64,000 nucleotides of DNA from Hetaerina americana (lineage: Eukaryota; Arthropoda; Insecta; Odonata; Calopterygidae). This document shows positions 33,130 through 43,588 of the stretch, piece by piece. The notes under the pieces are model-generated. The model was not told where the DNA came from. It ran no database searches and was given only the letters and a program-made list of their open reading frames with translations. The stretch lies in NCBI GenBank assembly GCA_022747635.1, contig JAKTNV010000003.1:45869475-45933474 (forward strand), written 5' to 3'. The translations under genes and the position numbers were made by a program. The stretch's first letter is position 1. Every line of letters begins with the position of its first letter.

Positions 33130-35650
33130 CAGTTCCTCTCGAATGCATTGATGATGAGGAGAGGAGCTATTCCGGAAACCGGAGAATTGAAAAGTTGTCT
33201 TGCGCAGTGGTGGAGGAAAGTTAGTGCTGTGGCGAGGGATGGGAGATGCAAAGGCAAACCTCCTCCCCGTCCCCAGCAAGTATCAGGTTCTATCGGAGGA
33301 TAGCCCAGCGGTATCTATAGCCCCTAGCTCCACCCCTGTGACAGTACCACCCAGAAGGAACCGTCAGAGAGGGAAGGGGGGATTCTGGTGATGGGCAGCA
33401 ATAACGACAGACAGGTGATGGTCCCTTTGCGGGAGAGGACAGACCATGAAGGTGTGAGACAGTGCCTGCTGGCATGGGGCATACCTAGTGGCGGCGTTCA
33501 CCAGGTGATGAAGGCGGTTGTAGCGGTGGCTGTGGGCATGAAGTGTTCCAGACTGCAGGTCGTGGCTCATGTATCCTGCAAGTCATCACTAAGGTAATAT
33601 AGTAATCATCAAAATACTGAGGATACGTGGAATTCCTTCCTTGAGATCATGTGCTTAGTAGTCAACAAGTTCATTCCCAGTAAATTTATAGATGGTAACA
33701 CGAAACCTAGATGGTCCAACGCATAAGTAATATATGCATTGCGATGTCAAAAGCCATGTCACGCCAAGATGAAAAATATTAGGGATGATATCGCTAGCAA
33801 CAAAAATAATGAGATCAGTTATGATTACAAGATATGTTGGGTGAATAACAAGACTGAATTTTGGAAAGCGCTAAGCGAATCCAAAAGGAAATGTTAGCGG
33901 AAAATTTGAAAGAAAATCCGAAAGCATTTTGGTCATACCTCAGAGAGGTTCAGGGAAATAAGTCAACTGCTAATTCACTCGAAACTGATAAAGGCGAAAG
34001 AGTAATCAGCACTTTGGAAAAGGCTAACTTATTTAATTTCCTTCTTTCAAAGCATCTTCACCAATATCTCATCAAATGCCTCTGACAGCTTATGAAATCG
34101 TGCCGGTCAACCGATGACCGAAATTGAAATATCATATAATGGAATAGAACGTTTGCTGCAAAATATTAAGCCTAATAAATCCTCTGGGCTCGATGAAATA
34201 CCCACTCAAATATTTTAGGATCTAGCTTCGGACTTATCGCCTTATCTGGAAATAATATTTCAGATGCCGGTGGTAGATCTTAAGGTTCCCAGAGATTGGA
34301 AAACGGCTGAAATACACCAATATTTAAAAACGAAGACAAGGAGGAACCGAGCAAATACAGACCCATTTCCCTCACATCCAGTTATGGGACATATAGTTGC
34401 TAGTTCGATCATGAGACATCTCAAATGAAAGAGATGAGAGAAAAATCAGCACGGTTTCCAAAAGGGTTGATCCTGCGAGAGACAACTTGCGCTTTTTGTT
34501 CACCTATATATCACCCATATCCTAACATTGGGAGAGAGCAATGTTTCAGTGGATGCGATTTTTCTAGATTTTTAAGAAAGCATTCGATTAAGTACCTACC
34601 TCATATCAAACTATTCGTAAAGCTAGAAGCATATAGCATAGATAAAAATATCCAGGGTTGATTTAATGACAGTTTGAATGATCGGGTACAAAGAGCAGTG
34701 ATATATGGAGTTAGCTCAAATGCAGTAGAAGATACTTCGGGTGTCCCCAGGGAAGTGCTATTGTACCTGTTTTATTCTTACTTTATGTGAACGACATCGA
34801 CTCCGTAGTCACTGGTAAGATACATTTATTTGCCGACAATGCAGTGGTTTACCATGATATCCATGATCCTGAGGACACAGCTTTATCAAATGACCTTAAT
34901 ACTATTCAACGCTGGTGCGACACTTGGCAATTAGAATTAAACTTATAAGTGCATAGTCATAGATTTTTGGAAGAAGAGTAATTCCTTCTTTAATGCCTAC
35001 TGCATCGGAAGCATTGAAATGGAATGTGTAGACTCAATTAAATACCTAGGAATTACAGTCATTCACGATCTCTCTTGAGTGAACACATAGGGGGAACATG
35101 TGAACACGCTAATAAAAAATTAGGATTAATTAGAGGAGTATTAGGTATATGTCATGAAAAGGTCAAAGAGACAAGTCATCTTTCACTGGTTAGGCCTCAT
35201 TTAGAATATGCTGCAAGTATATTGGATCCTCATGAAGTTGGATTAATTGCTGAATTGGATCACATGCAGTGTAGTGGAGCTAGATTTGTAAAACATTATG
35301 ATAAACTGAGTAGCGTATCCAAAATATTACACAGCTAGGCTGGGAATCAATCATGAAGCGAATGTTAAATTACATATTGAAGCCCTAGCATGAATTGGAA
35401 GGATGTTCCTTTAGCCCTGATGCTGAAATGGTATAATTAAATTCATCGTACTATGGTAGGAGAGATCATGTCAATAAAATTAAAGAGAGTAAGTGTAGAA
35501 CAGATGATTTCAGATATAATTTTTTCCACAAACAATAAGGGAACAATAATATTGTGCGACCGCGGTAGGGTAATATTAGGGTCAAAATTATTAGCGTCTA
35601 TTCACCCCCTGCCATACACACTAGCGGTGGCTAGTAGGGTCCTTTTATCA
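33130..35650 (+). mobile_element. CR1-type LINE, longest copy, decayed and internally deleted
   Basis: Parts appear in order along the plus strand. At 33130-33590 is a GC-rich block with GGILVMGSNNDRQVMVPLRE, GGVHQVMKAV and RLQVVAHVS, resembling the start of the SGNH-esterase-like domain found in CR1 ORF1 products. At 33610-33730 is the linker (NKFIPSKFIDGNTKPRWSN), so the endonuclease is missing. At 33880-34080 is ENLKENPKAFWSYLREVQGN. From about 34140 the RT runs (NKSSGLDEIP, then SGVPQGSAIVPVLFLLYVND near 34740-34800). The catalytic box reads FADN (34830-34845). The thumb (ANKKLGLIRGVLG, SLVRPHLEYAASI) and 3' UTR end near 35650. Frameshifts are numerous. Confidence 0.8.
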
Positions 35651-35747
35651 ATAAATAAAATATTGAAAAAATGCAAAATTGGACTACATTTGCATGAAAA
35701 AAATTTTTTTAAAAATTGGGTTCCATTATATTCCTGATATTCTTATA

Positions 35748-36500
35748 CGAGGGTCATCCGGAAAGTAGTACCCGTTCGTGAAATAAAGACACAAAAGTAA
35801 ATATTAACAAACATAAAAATTTTTATTTGAAAGAGGATACTTTAAACTACTTCTCAACATAATCTCCAAGCAAATTAAGGCATTTGTCATAACGTGTGAC
35901 AAGTTTCTGTATTCCTGCTGCATAGTCCTTCGCCGCCAGCTCATTGAGATACGCGAGGGACCCATCTTGCACAAATTTTTGCATAATGCAGATGGTGTTT
36001 AACAATTTCATGAACAATTGTTCGAGAAACATTGGGAAAATGCTCACAGATGTCATCAATTGTGACGCGCCGATCGTTCCTCACGAATTCGTCAACTGAG
36101 CTCACCAGTTGGTCTGTAATGACAGACGGTCTCCCCGAACGCTCATCGTCGTGTGTGTTCCCCCTCCCCAGGTTGAAGTGGCGACACCACCGCCGAACAG
36201 ACGACTCGTCCATTACATTGTCTCCATACACCTCCTTTAATTGGCGATGAATATCACATGGGCGAACGTTTCTTGCATTAAGGAATTTAATCACTGCCCT
36301 CACTTCACAACTGGCGGCGTTCTCAATTTTTTTAAACATTGTAAACAATCACAGAAACAACACAGGCAATGCTAGCGTCACGCAACTTGGCTCAGAGAAG
36401 GCAGACAAGCCACTGAAGCTATCTGACCTCGTCCAGCGGCTACTCGCGTCGTCAGCACTTCATGCGGCACGAACGGGTACTACTTTCCGGATGACCCTCG
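35748..36500 (-). mobile_element. Mariner deletion derivative, copy 3, complete (753 bp)
   Basis: It is the same length as copy 2 in opposite orientation, with perfect 33-base terminal repeats flanked by TA at 35746-35747 and 36501-36502. It carries the same internal deletion. It sits at or near the 5' edge of the LINE fragment starting at 36503, while its left flank is the end of the previous LINE plus about 100 bases. Confidence 0.97.
35941..36339 (-). CDS. Catalytically dead mariner DNA-binding ORF, copy 3
   Basis: A 132-residue frame identical in layout to copies 1 and 2. It differs at three visible sites: RHFNL in place of RNFNM, and DDERSGRPSV in place of DDERSERPSV. DERSGRPS is the usual mariner wording, so this copy is closer to the ancestral state, and copies 1 and 2 share derived changes. 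It has no catalytic aspartates. Confidence 0.8.
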   Translation of the reverse strand: MFKKIENAASCEVRAVIKFLNARNVRPCDIHRQLKEVYGDNVMDESSVRRWCRHFNLGRGNTHDDERSGRPSVITDQLVSSVDEFVRNDRRVTIDDICEHFPNVSRTIVHEIVKHHLHYAKICARWVPRVSQ

Positions 36501-36502
36501 TA

Positions 36503-37070
36503 TCAGGAGAGATCAATGTTCCTGTGGATGCAATTTTTCTAGATTTTAAGAAATCCTTAAACAAAATACCTCTTAGCAAACTACTCACAAAGGTAGAGGC
36601 ATATGGCATAGATAAAAATGTCCAGGGATAGGTTGAAGACTTTTTGAATGGTTGGGTACAAACAATAGTCAGAGATGAAGTTAGCTGTATTGCAGTAAAG
36701 TCACTTCAGGTGTTCCCCAGGTTATCAAACCTCTTTTATTTCTTTTTATGTTAACAACATTAATTCTATGATTAATTGTAAGATGTTTATTTGCCAACAA
36801 TGAAGTAGTTTATAGAGATATCCATAGAATCTAGGTACATAAAATATTATTATGATAAAAAGAGAAGTGTATCAAAAGAATTAGAGAAGCTTGGTTGGGA
36901 AACACAGAGCAAAGGTTAAATTACAGATTAAATATCTTGTACATAACTGTAGGATGTCTCTTCAGCGACTATGCTGAAAATGTATTATTAGCCCCATTCT
37001 ATCACAGAAGGAGAGATTATATCAATAAAAATTAGGGAGATTAAGTATAGAACATAGACCATTACATGAA
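36503..37070 (+). mobile_element. CR1-type LINE fragment (RT palm to 3' region)
   Basis: Matches 34480-35480 of the longest copy. It has VDAIFLDFKKS (36520-36550), VEAYGIDKNVQG, a GVPQ relic near 36713, then a jump to the thumb (VSKELEKLGW near 36875) and GGAGAGATTATATCAATAAA near 37010. About 400 bases of palm are deleted relative to the longest copy. Confidence 0.75.
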
Positions 37071-37074
37071 GAAC

Positions 37075-37275
37075 ATATTGTATTTTTCCTTGGTTCTTTT
37101 TTTTGGTACTACTAGTTTCAATGCTTAGATGTCAACATCAGGTACCTGATGATAACGCCTAAGCATTGAAACTATTATAACTAAAATAAAGAACAGTGGA
37201 AAAATACATTCTGTTCTTCATATAATAAACATGAACTTCCACAAAGTTGAGCCAGAAACCATTGAATACATAGAA
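37075..37275 (+). mobile_element. Palindromic element with two back-to-back hammerhead-like cores, copy 2
   Basis: The outer arms (ATGAAGAACAT..GTATTTTTCC on the left, GGAAAAATACAT..GTTCTTCAT on the right) match copy 1. The centre, 37104-37182, is itself a palindrome around GGTACC (37141-37146), so each strand carries a core. The right flank ATGAACTTCCACAAAGTTGA...ATTGAATAC is the same as at 5221-5262 and, inverted, at 9966-10010. Confidence 0.8.
37104..37182. ncRNA. Paired hammerhead-like motifs 4a (+) and 4b (-)
   Basis: Plus strand: GGTAC (37141-37145), CTGATGA (37146-37152), ACGC-CTAA-GCAT stem II with one mismatch, GAAAC (37168-37172), TATTA, then a decayed stem I partner TAACT. Minus strand: GGTAC (37146-37142), CTGATGT (one core change), GAAAC (37119-37115), a perfect palindromic stem III ACTAGT (37116-37111), an A at the cleavage position, then GTACC (37109-37105) pairing perfectly with GGTAC. 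Each copy is decayed at different places, and together they define a full type I consensus. Confidence 0.5.
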
Positions 37276-37904
37276 TATATAATTTAAGATTTCATGTTTT
37301 TAATTCAATGGCAGGGGAAGTACACTTAAGATCACAAAATTTTCTAAGTAACTTTTATCGAAAATTGGACAGAAAATATTAAAATTTTTCTTCTTAGCAG
37401 TAAAACTAGCCACACCGCGTGAGTTAAATATAATGAAGAGATGCACTAAGTTGCAATTGCAGTTACACTAAGTTGCAGTCATTGCAATAGTTTTTATATT
37501 ATTTAGGAGATTAGTTTCTGTTTAATAGTTTTTAATGAGCTGCATGACAGCAAATGAATGAATTCACCAAAAGTTCTAATAACAAATTGACATTTCCCCA
37601 CCATACTTTTATTGACAGTGGTAAAATCCATGTTATTGGTGGCCTCATTATTTTGTAATGCAGCTTCATAATTGATCCCCTCGATATTGATATTTCTGCT
37701 AGAGGATAATGCTCTCCTGTGGTGAGCACCAAGCCAAGAAAATTTCTAATTTCGAATCATGTAGGCAGGGAGATTTGTCATAACTGAGCATGTTTTTGAA
37801 TTTCTGGCAAGGTCCTAAATCGCAAAATCAATATTTTTAGTTGGGAAGAAAAATTCTCATTGCTTAAAATGGGTTCCCTCCTCAAGGACTTTTTTACTCT
37901 TAGA
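37276..37904 (-). other. Probable 3' UTR of the minus-strand exon at 37905
   Basis: Downstream (minus strand) of the stop at 37905-37907. An AATAAA on the minus strand (TTTATT around 37607-37612) lies about 290 bases past the stop. A second minus-strand open stretch between 37500 and 37720 is open in two frames and is probably UTR. Confidence 0.35.
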
Positions 37905-38003
37905 TCAAAATGCTCCAGAGTTCAAAGAACCACCAAGGTCTTCTTTTGCTTGCTGCCAGGCATTATGGATCAAGCAGAGGAGTGGTAGCTGATTCTGTGC
38001 AAC
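37905..38003 (-). CDS. Candidate 3'-terminal coding exon of an unidentified gene
   Basis: On the minus strand an acceptor with a pyrimidine tract (GTATTTTCTCAG) precedes a 99-base open frame. It encodes VAQNQLPLLCLIHNAWQQAK followed by EDLGGSLNSGAF and ends in TGA. The composition (Trp, Gln-rich amphipathic segment, few Lys/Asn runs) looks like real protein, unlike the AT-rich surroundings. The entry phase is unproven: phase 0 gives the 32 residues above, while the other two phases stop after about 11-13 residues. It may be an alternative last exon of the same gene as the exons at 43350-43588. I do not recognise the protein. Confidence 0.45.
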   Translation of the reverse strand, partial: VAQNQLPLLCLIHNAWQQAKEDLGGSLNSGAF

Positions 38004-39671
38004 CTGAGAAAATACACATCAGTAAGTTTAGTCCAAACTATTTGTCCCTATTCAGTAACATCCATGGATGACCTCTGACAAGGGCAATTTTGGGTAGTTA
38101 CCACATTAAGCCTCACATTTTACAATCATGAAACCTGTGGTGCCAGCAATAATCCTTAATTATCCCTCATATCAATTTTAAGACTAGAAAGTAATAAAAT
38201 TAGTCAAAATAATTATTAGAAACTGCTGCCAAAAATAGCCACATTTCTCCACCTTGACAAATGGCCTGTTCACCAAATTTGCCAGTGTCTATTTTATCAA
38301 ATCATATTCTCTGTCTTGTCTAACATTTCCACTTAACGTACCCTCCTAACCTTTCTGAACTCCTTTGTACTCTCCCGTAACCCCATGGCTGGCATCCTAC
38401 ACCTGGCAAACAAGAGATAGATTATGGGTTAATATGAAAATATCCCAATTTAGTTTTTTGAAAGTGCCCTTTTGATTTAAATTTAAAGTATTGTCTATTT
38501 TCGTCATTAATAGATTGGATTATTTTGTATAGCGTGCAAGAACTGGTTTTGGCAATTTTGAAGCATAGGTAACACCCTTCTTTTTAATATCACTTTATTC
38601 TCCAACAAAAATTTAGATTAATATTGTTATTATGACTTAAAATTATGTCAAACACAATAATGGATAGCATTATTTCAGGTTCAGACCATGAAGCCATTGA
38701 TCTCATCATATTGCATGCAGAAAAGAATGTTTGCTGGGTTCCTTTTCCTCCTTCATTTAGATGCATACATTTTGGTTGAATACAAATATTGTCCATGATT
38801 AGTTAAATGATAGTTAAATACTCCTATCATTGAATTATTTTCACTCAACATTTCCATGGCTATAGTAATGTTTAATCTTTGGTGGGCTTATAATACATTG
38901 AAATTGATGCACAGAATATAGATCTAAAGGTTATACTATACAAGTCCCATTATTGGAAAGGTTTCTTGCATAATCATACACCATCAAAATGTGTTCTTAA
39001 TAAGCCAACTTTGCAAAAAATAAATGGTATGTTTTAAAATTTTAACCTATTAATTCAGAGCTTTTCATGCTCATGAATGGACAACAAGTATCCAAGCTTG
39101 ATGAGTCACATAATTAATGATATATAGTCCAATGCAAAACCATGTAATTTTAATAAATATTCATTTCAAAATTGATTTAACAGATTAACTATTTACATTT
39201 TAAATAAATACTGGTTGAAATTACTCTGGATTTTTAAGAACAGAAGCAGTTTGCAATCTGGAGTAATCTCTTAAGCTGGCCTAGGACCTGTCCTCAGTCC
39301 TAGGTGTAAAATGTGAAGTACTGGCAACAATGGAATTTGATACAATTTGTATTTATTGCTATTAAAATTTTACAGTCTTTCTCGTAGTTCAGGACGATCC
39401 TTCTATGTGCAAGTTCAAAAATATGAATTTCCAGTTAAAAATTTTCAAAGTTGTACACTGTCTCAAGTTAACCATTACATTCACTCTAATAGGTATGAAA
39501 GATGACATTATATCAGAACAAAGCCACATGTTGAAGATTTAAGATGTTCTTATGAATCAAATGAAAAGCAACCTCACTTCTCCAAAAAGTAATTTGTGAA
39601 TGGTTACAACTTAGCCGATCTTAACGGTAACCAATTACATTTACCCCGTACTTTCCCAGTCATAATCACAA

Positions 39672-39710
39672 GGGTATAAAATCCAATAGATTATTTGGAT
39701 TTTATATCCC
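39672..39710. repeat. AU-rich hairpin
   Basis: GGGTATAAAATCCAA at 39672-39686 pairs with TTGGATTTTATATCCC at 39695-39710, a 15-pair stem with one bulged base and a loop of eight. AATC and GATT further out can extend it. It lies in the putative minus-strand 3' UTR. No function can be assigned. Confidence 0.7.
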
Positions 39711-40559
39711 CAGGGATTATTTTTAAGTTACCTGCATCTCCAGGGGTCTATTATGTTAAACTAAATCCAGTTTGCAATATGCAAGCAACCAGTTACATTT
39801 ATGCATATTAAAATTGAGCCTTGTAAAGGAAAGTGTTATATTTATATGCCTTGGTATTATATTTCATATAGAAAAAAATTTTCATTTTATATGCAATGGC
39901 TTAGGCCCAAAATAATAACAATAGAAGAGAGAGCATACTGAAACCACACCAAAAATGTTTTCAAAGGTTTTTATTTCAGAACATAATTAAAAGGTTCAAA
40001 ATAAAATGCAATTTTTACCAAGGAGAATAATAAGATCCCTTCACAATTGGTAGTTTCAAGACAACATAGGTGGTTTTACATTTCATTTGACCATATTTTC
40101 ACCAAGTAATACATGGGGAATAAAATATTTTCCCACTTTAATTAGATAAATTTTATGAGAACTTGATAGAAGTACACATCTAATTGACAAATATTTTCCA
40201 ATTCAACTGAGGAGAAAGACCCTATGAATAAGCCCATAAAAATTCTTAGTCAATGTTTACCCCATATCCATAGGTAGTTCTTCATGTATGCTACCTATCT
40301 ACACAGACTTTTTCAATGTTATTTCACTTAATGCCTCTCCTAAACAACAATCAGTACATCAGCAACCAAGCCATCCACTTTGACATCATGTTTTGTCAGG
40401 ACTGGTTGGCCTAATATTTCAACTATATATGTAGTAGCGAACTCGTGCCTGAATCTTTTCTGGATAAATTATTAATTTTCCCTGTGTATTTCTAAAAGGG
40501 AAAAGATATTCCAATCTTAGCGCTTTCACTCACCTGTACAGCACACTCATCTACCATTT

Positions 40560-41400
40560 TCTTAGTGGACCCCCAATATCCTCACAATTCTTCTTCCACC
40601 CTATTAGCTAGTTGATTTCTTCGCGCATTCTTCATTTTCCCCTCTAGCATAGCTCCCCAATAACTTCTTTGGCAATCAAGCTTTTTCAGCACTTTTCCTA
40701 CCATTTTGTTTTCATGTCAGAGTTCTTTCAGATGCTCCCATCCCCAAGCCAACACCAAATGTTCGGCTACATTCTGTTACTCCTTTCCCAAACAGTTGAA
40801 GCCTTTACTTTCCATTTTCTCCCTCCTTCAATTTGACTTCAGGGGTACTAACTCAAGTGCAACAGCTGTTCCTTAATCTTTTCCCAACCAAAATACAAGT
40901 GATTTCACGGAATCCCACAGTATTTCCCAAGTATACCAACATCTAATTCATGTTAGCTGTATCTCTCCTGCATATTTCTTTCATTTGCTCCCCAGAGTAA
41001 TGCTGTGGTCCGAAATCATATTCCCCTACCCTTCATAAACAACATGCTACAATTTCCATTTACTTCTAGTTGCTGGTATAAATGGTTGACTTCTTCCTCC
41101 TTTCTTGTTGGCATTTAGACCTACATAAAAACCAATTTCATTGACTTAGCTTTGACCTGTATTTATACAACAAATCTTTCAACTGATCAATGCTTACTTC
41201 TTTTCTTTATCCTCAATACTATTGGTATCCCTCACCAGCTTTCTTCCCCCATTAATTCACATCATCTTTCTTAGTACAGCCTCTCTCCACATCTTGCTTT
41301 GTCCGAAAACCTCCTGCCCACAATATTGTCCCAAAAACCGAAGTCCCCATTCTAACAATCTTAGTTCTCTGCTGACAATAAGTAGACCAAATTAGGTGAG
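40560..41400 (-). mobile_element. Very decayed LINE endonuclease (tentative)
   Basis: This C/T-rich block on the plus strand yields, on the minus strand, scattered phrases in shifting frames that recall RTE-type endonucleases: NANKKGGRSQPFIPATRSKW, a GEGREYDFGPQHYSGE-like segment near 41000-41040, and a GDYNAMVG-like relic. No frame is open for more than about 40 codons. It might be chance similarity. Confidence 0.3.
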
Positions 41401-43349
41401 ACTAGCTTTTTGTGAAAAGGGAATTTTTTTGGAATTTACCATATTTGTTTTTAGGCTTTAGCAACCCTGGGTGCTTAAAGTTTACTTGACATTTGGTACT
41501 ATTATTTAAGTAGCTCAAGTTTGATCACTTAAATGCATGCACTAAAAATAACAAAAATAGAATATTAAAAACAATGCCACCAAGGAATACCCATGCTATT
41601 AACTTTTACACCAGTCATGGGCCATTAACTATTACGTAAAACTTACAAATCAGCATGTTCATATTTAGACTTTTTCAGCATTTTCCCATTAAGACATTTC
41701 ATCCCATGCATGGCCAGGTAGATTTGTATGATCATTGTTATCCACAACCATGAACTATTTTTGCCATTTCATCCATTCAAAAAGTTTTTGCCTCTACATT
41801 CAATTATGCAAAATTTCTTTTGATAAAATTGAAATATTCTGATCACATAGAGCTAAAATAAAAAAATTGAAATGCAACATCACTTACCTGAATATCACAC
41901 GTCCTTGACAGCAACCAGAATGTCTAATAGATTTGGTTTCCAATTGAGTGTTATTCTATTTAATGTCAATGTTATACTTTAGATTATTTTAAAGGATTTA
42001 AAATCTTTGGAATCAGATTCAGTCTTTGAATGTGGTCAAGTTTGACTTTATCCATCACAACTCTTCTCATATTTAAAATTCATTACAAAAATGAATGTAA
42101 GTCTGATAAAGAAATAATGATAACATTGACAAGTCAAGACATGACATTACCTACTTTTCCAATAAGAAAGAAAAATGTATCCCTAAATAAAATGTCAGAC
42201 CAAAAAAACTCGTATTTAATCATTGACCCTTGGTAAAAATTAACAAACATTATAAATAATTTTCAACACCATAAGATAGTTTTCATCACATGTTTCTGTT
42301 TTATACAAAATACACATTTTTTCATTTCAAGGTATCTATTTTCTCCAATGGCGAGGCAAAGATGCACCAAATTAGAAAAACAATACAGCATGAATTCATT
42401 ATAAAAATTGGCCATTCACATTTTATTTACACTACTTAAGTGGATTTGACAACATTCTAAGCACACTGAGGCGAATTGTAGTTGAAAATAAAGTCCAATG
42501 TTGGAATGTTCACATAACATGCCCCCACTAAGCCTGGGCAGGCTTAATGGTTGGCACACATGAATTGAAGTATATTGAAACTGAAATACAAATACCTTCA
42601 TTTACCCTATTTGGATGGCAATCATTTGATGTATAAGGTATCAGCCAAATTTGCACCTAGATTTTGTGATGCAGAATCATAATTGAATGTGAAAATATTC
42701 CCTGTAAACTCCATACAAAACTATATGGAATCAATAAAAACTTACATAAATTTCATAAATTATTCTTCCACTGCAAATGAAAGTGTGGAAAATGGTCAAA
42801 CATATTAAATGATATTTCTCATAAAAATGCTAAACAATCAAGGCATTACATAAATACTACTCAGGTACAAATTAGTTATGTTGTAATACATTACAACAAC
42901 AGTTTAAAAAGTTTTGGTTTATTACACATGCAATGTGCCATGGTGAAAATGGATACAGTTAAGTACAGAATCTATGGCTGCAGTATTGGAAAGCTTTCCC
43001 TTTGAAATACAAAGCCTCTTCTAAACCAAGTTACTTATACAAAAATAACTCTCATGTAGGATTCTTCTTTCCACAGGAACAGATTCTATGCTCTATCCCC
43101 AGAGATTCTGTCTTAGAAAATATTTACAATGAACAAGATGGGCATTAAATACACATTGGCACACTTCACATGACACTTTTATAACATAAAATTGACCAGT
43201 TATAAAACACAGAATTATGATAACACACACTGGATAAAATACAGATTTACAAAATGATACACATGATTAAGACTGTTTAAAAATTCCATAAGAATCATTA
43301 ATGACACACAGTTTCATCAATATAAAAAATTTCCAATATCTTGATGTAA

Positions 43350-43588
43350 TCATAGCGGATTGAAGTCTGTTCCACTGATACCTAAAATATAATGTTATAA
43401 ACAATTAAGAACAAGTAAACCTAGATACTATTATAAGAGGGTGGCAAAATACTAACCAAATTTCCAGAAGAAAACTACAAGTCCTAGAAAAAGATAACCA
43501 CACTAACACTTACCAATCTTTTTGGATATGCTTCTAGTAAGGGGGGGATCATATGGCTGATATTTCTTCGATGAGGAAATCTGGAACT
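43350..43588 (-). CDS. Last two coding exons of an unidentified minus-strand gene
   Basis: Exon 43514-43588 on the minus strand has acceptor TTTACAG and a strong donor G/GTAAGTG. It encodes FQISSSKKYQPYDPP then LTRSISKKI and ends with one base of a codon. Exon 43350-43381 (acceptor ATTTTAG) restores the codon to Gly and reads ISGTDFNPL, then TGA at 43352-43350. Phase agreement, both splice sites, and the basic Ser-rich composition support real coding sequence. The Ser/Thr-Arg-Ser pattern (LTRSISKK) could be a kinase target. Upstream exons were not found up to 64 kb, implying a long intron or a gene continuing past the window. I do not recognise the protein. Confidence 0.65.

Larger units (their letters stand above)
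38004..43349 (-). other. A-rich (+) region, probable intron and/or long minus-strand 3' UTR
   Basis: It is mostly unique and A-rich on the plus strand, as expected of a T-rich 3' UTR read from the minus strand after the stop at 43350. Minus-strand AATAAA signals include 42422-42427 and 39970-39975. The one repeat suspected is a decayed LINE at 40560-41400. A possible 36-base micro-exon at 41888-41923 (acceptor CTATTAG, donor CAG/GTAAGTG) was considered but not accepted. Confidence 0.35.

Noticed and set aside
37500..37730. Minus-strand coding exon after a CACCACAG acceptor
   Set aside because: Two different frames are open over the same span and neither resembles a protein family; it also contains an AATAAA, fitting 3' UTR better.
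41888..41923. 36-base micro-exon on the minus strand with CAG/GTAAGTG donor
   Set aside because: The donor is excellent, but joining it to the 43514 exon in phase gives an early stop, and the acceptor is weak. It is possible but not supported.
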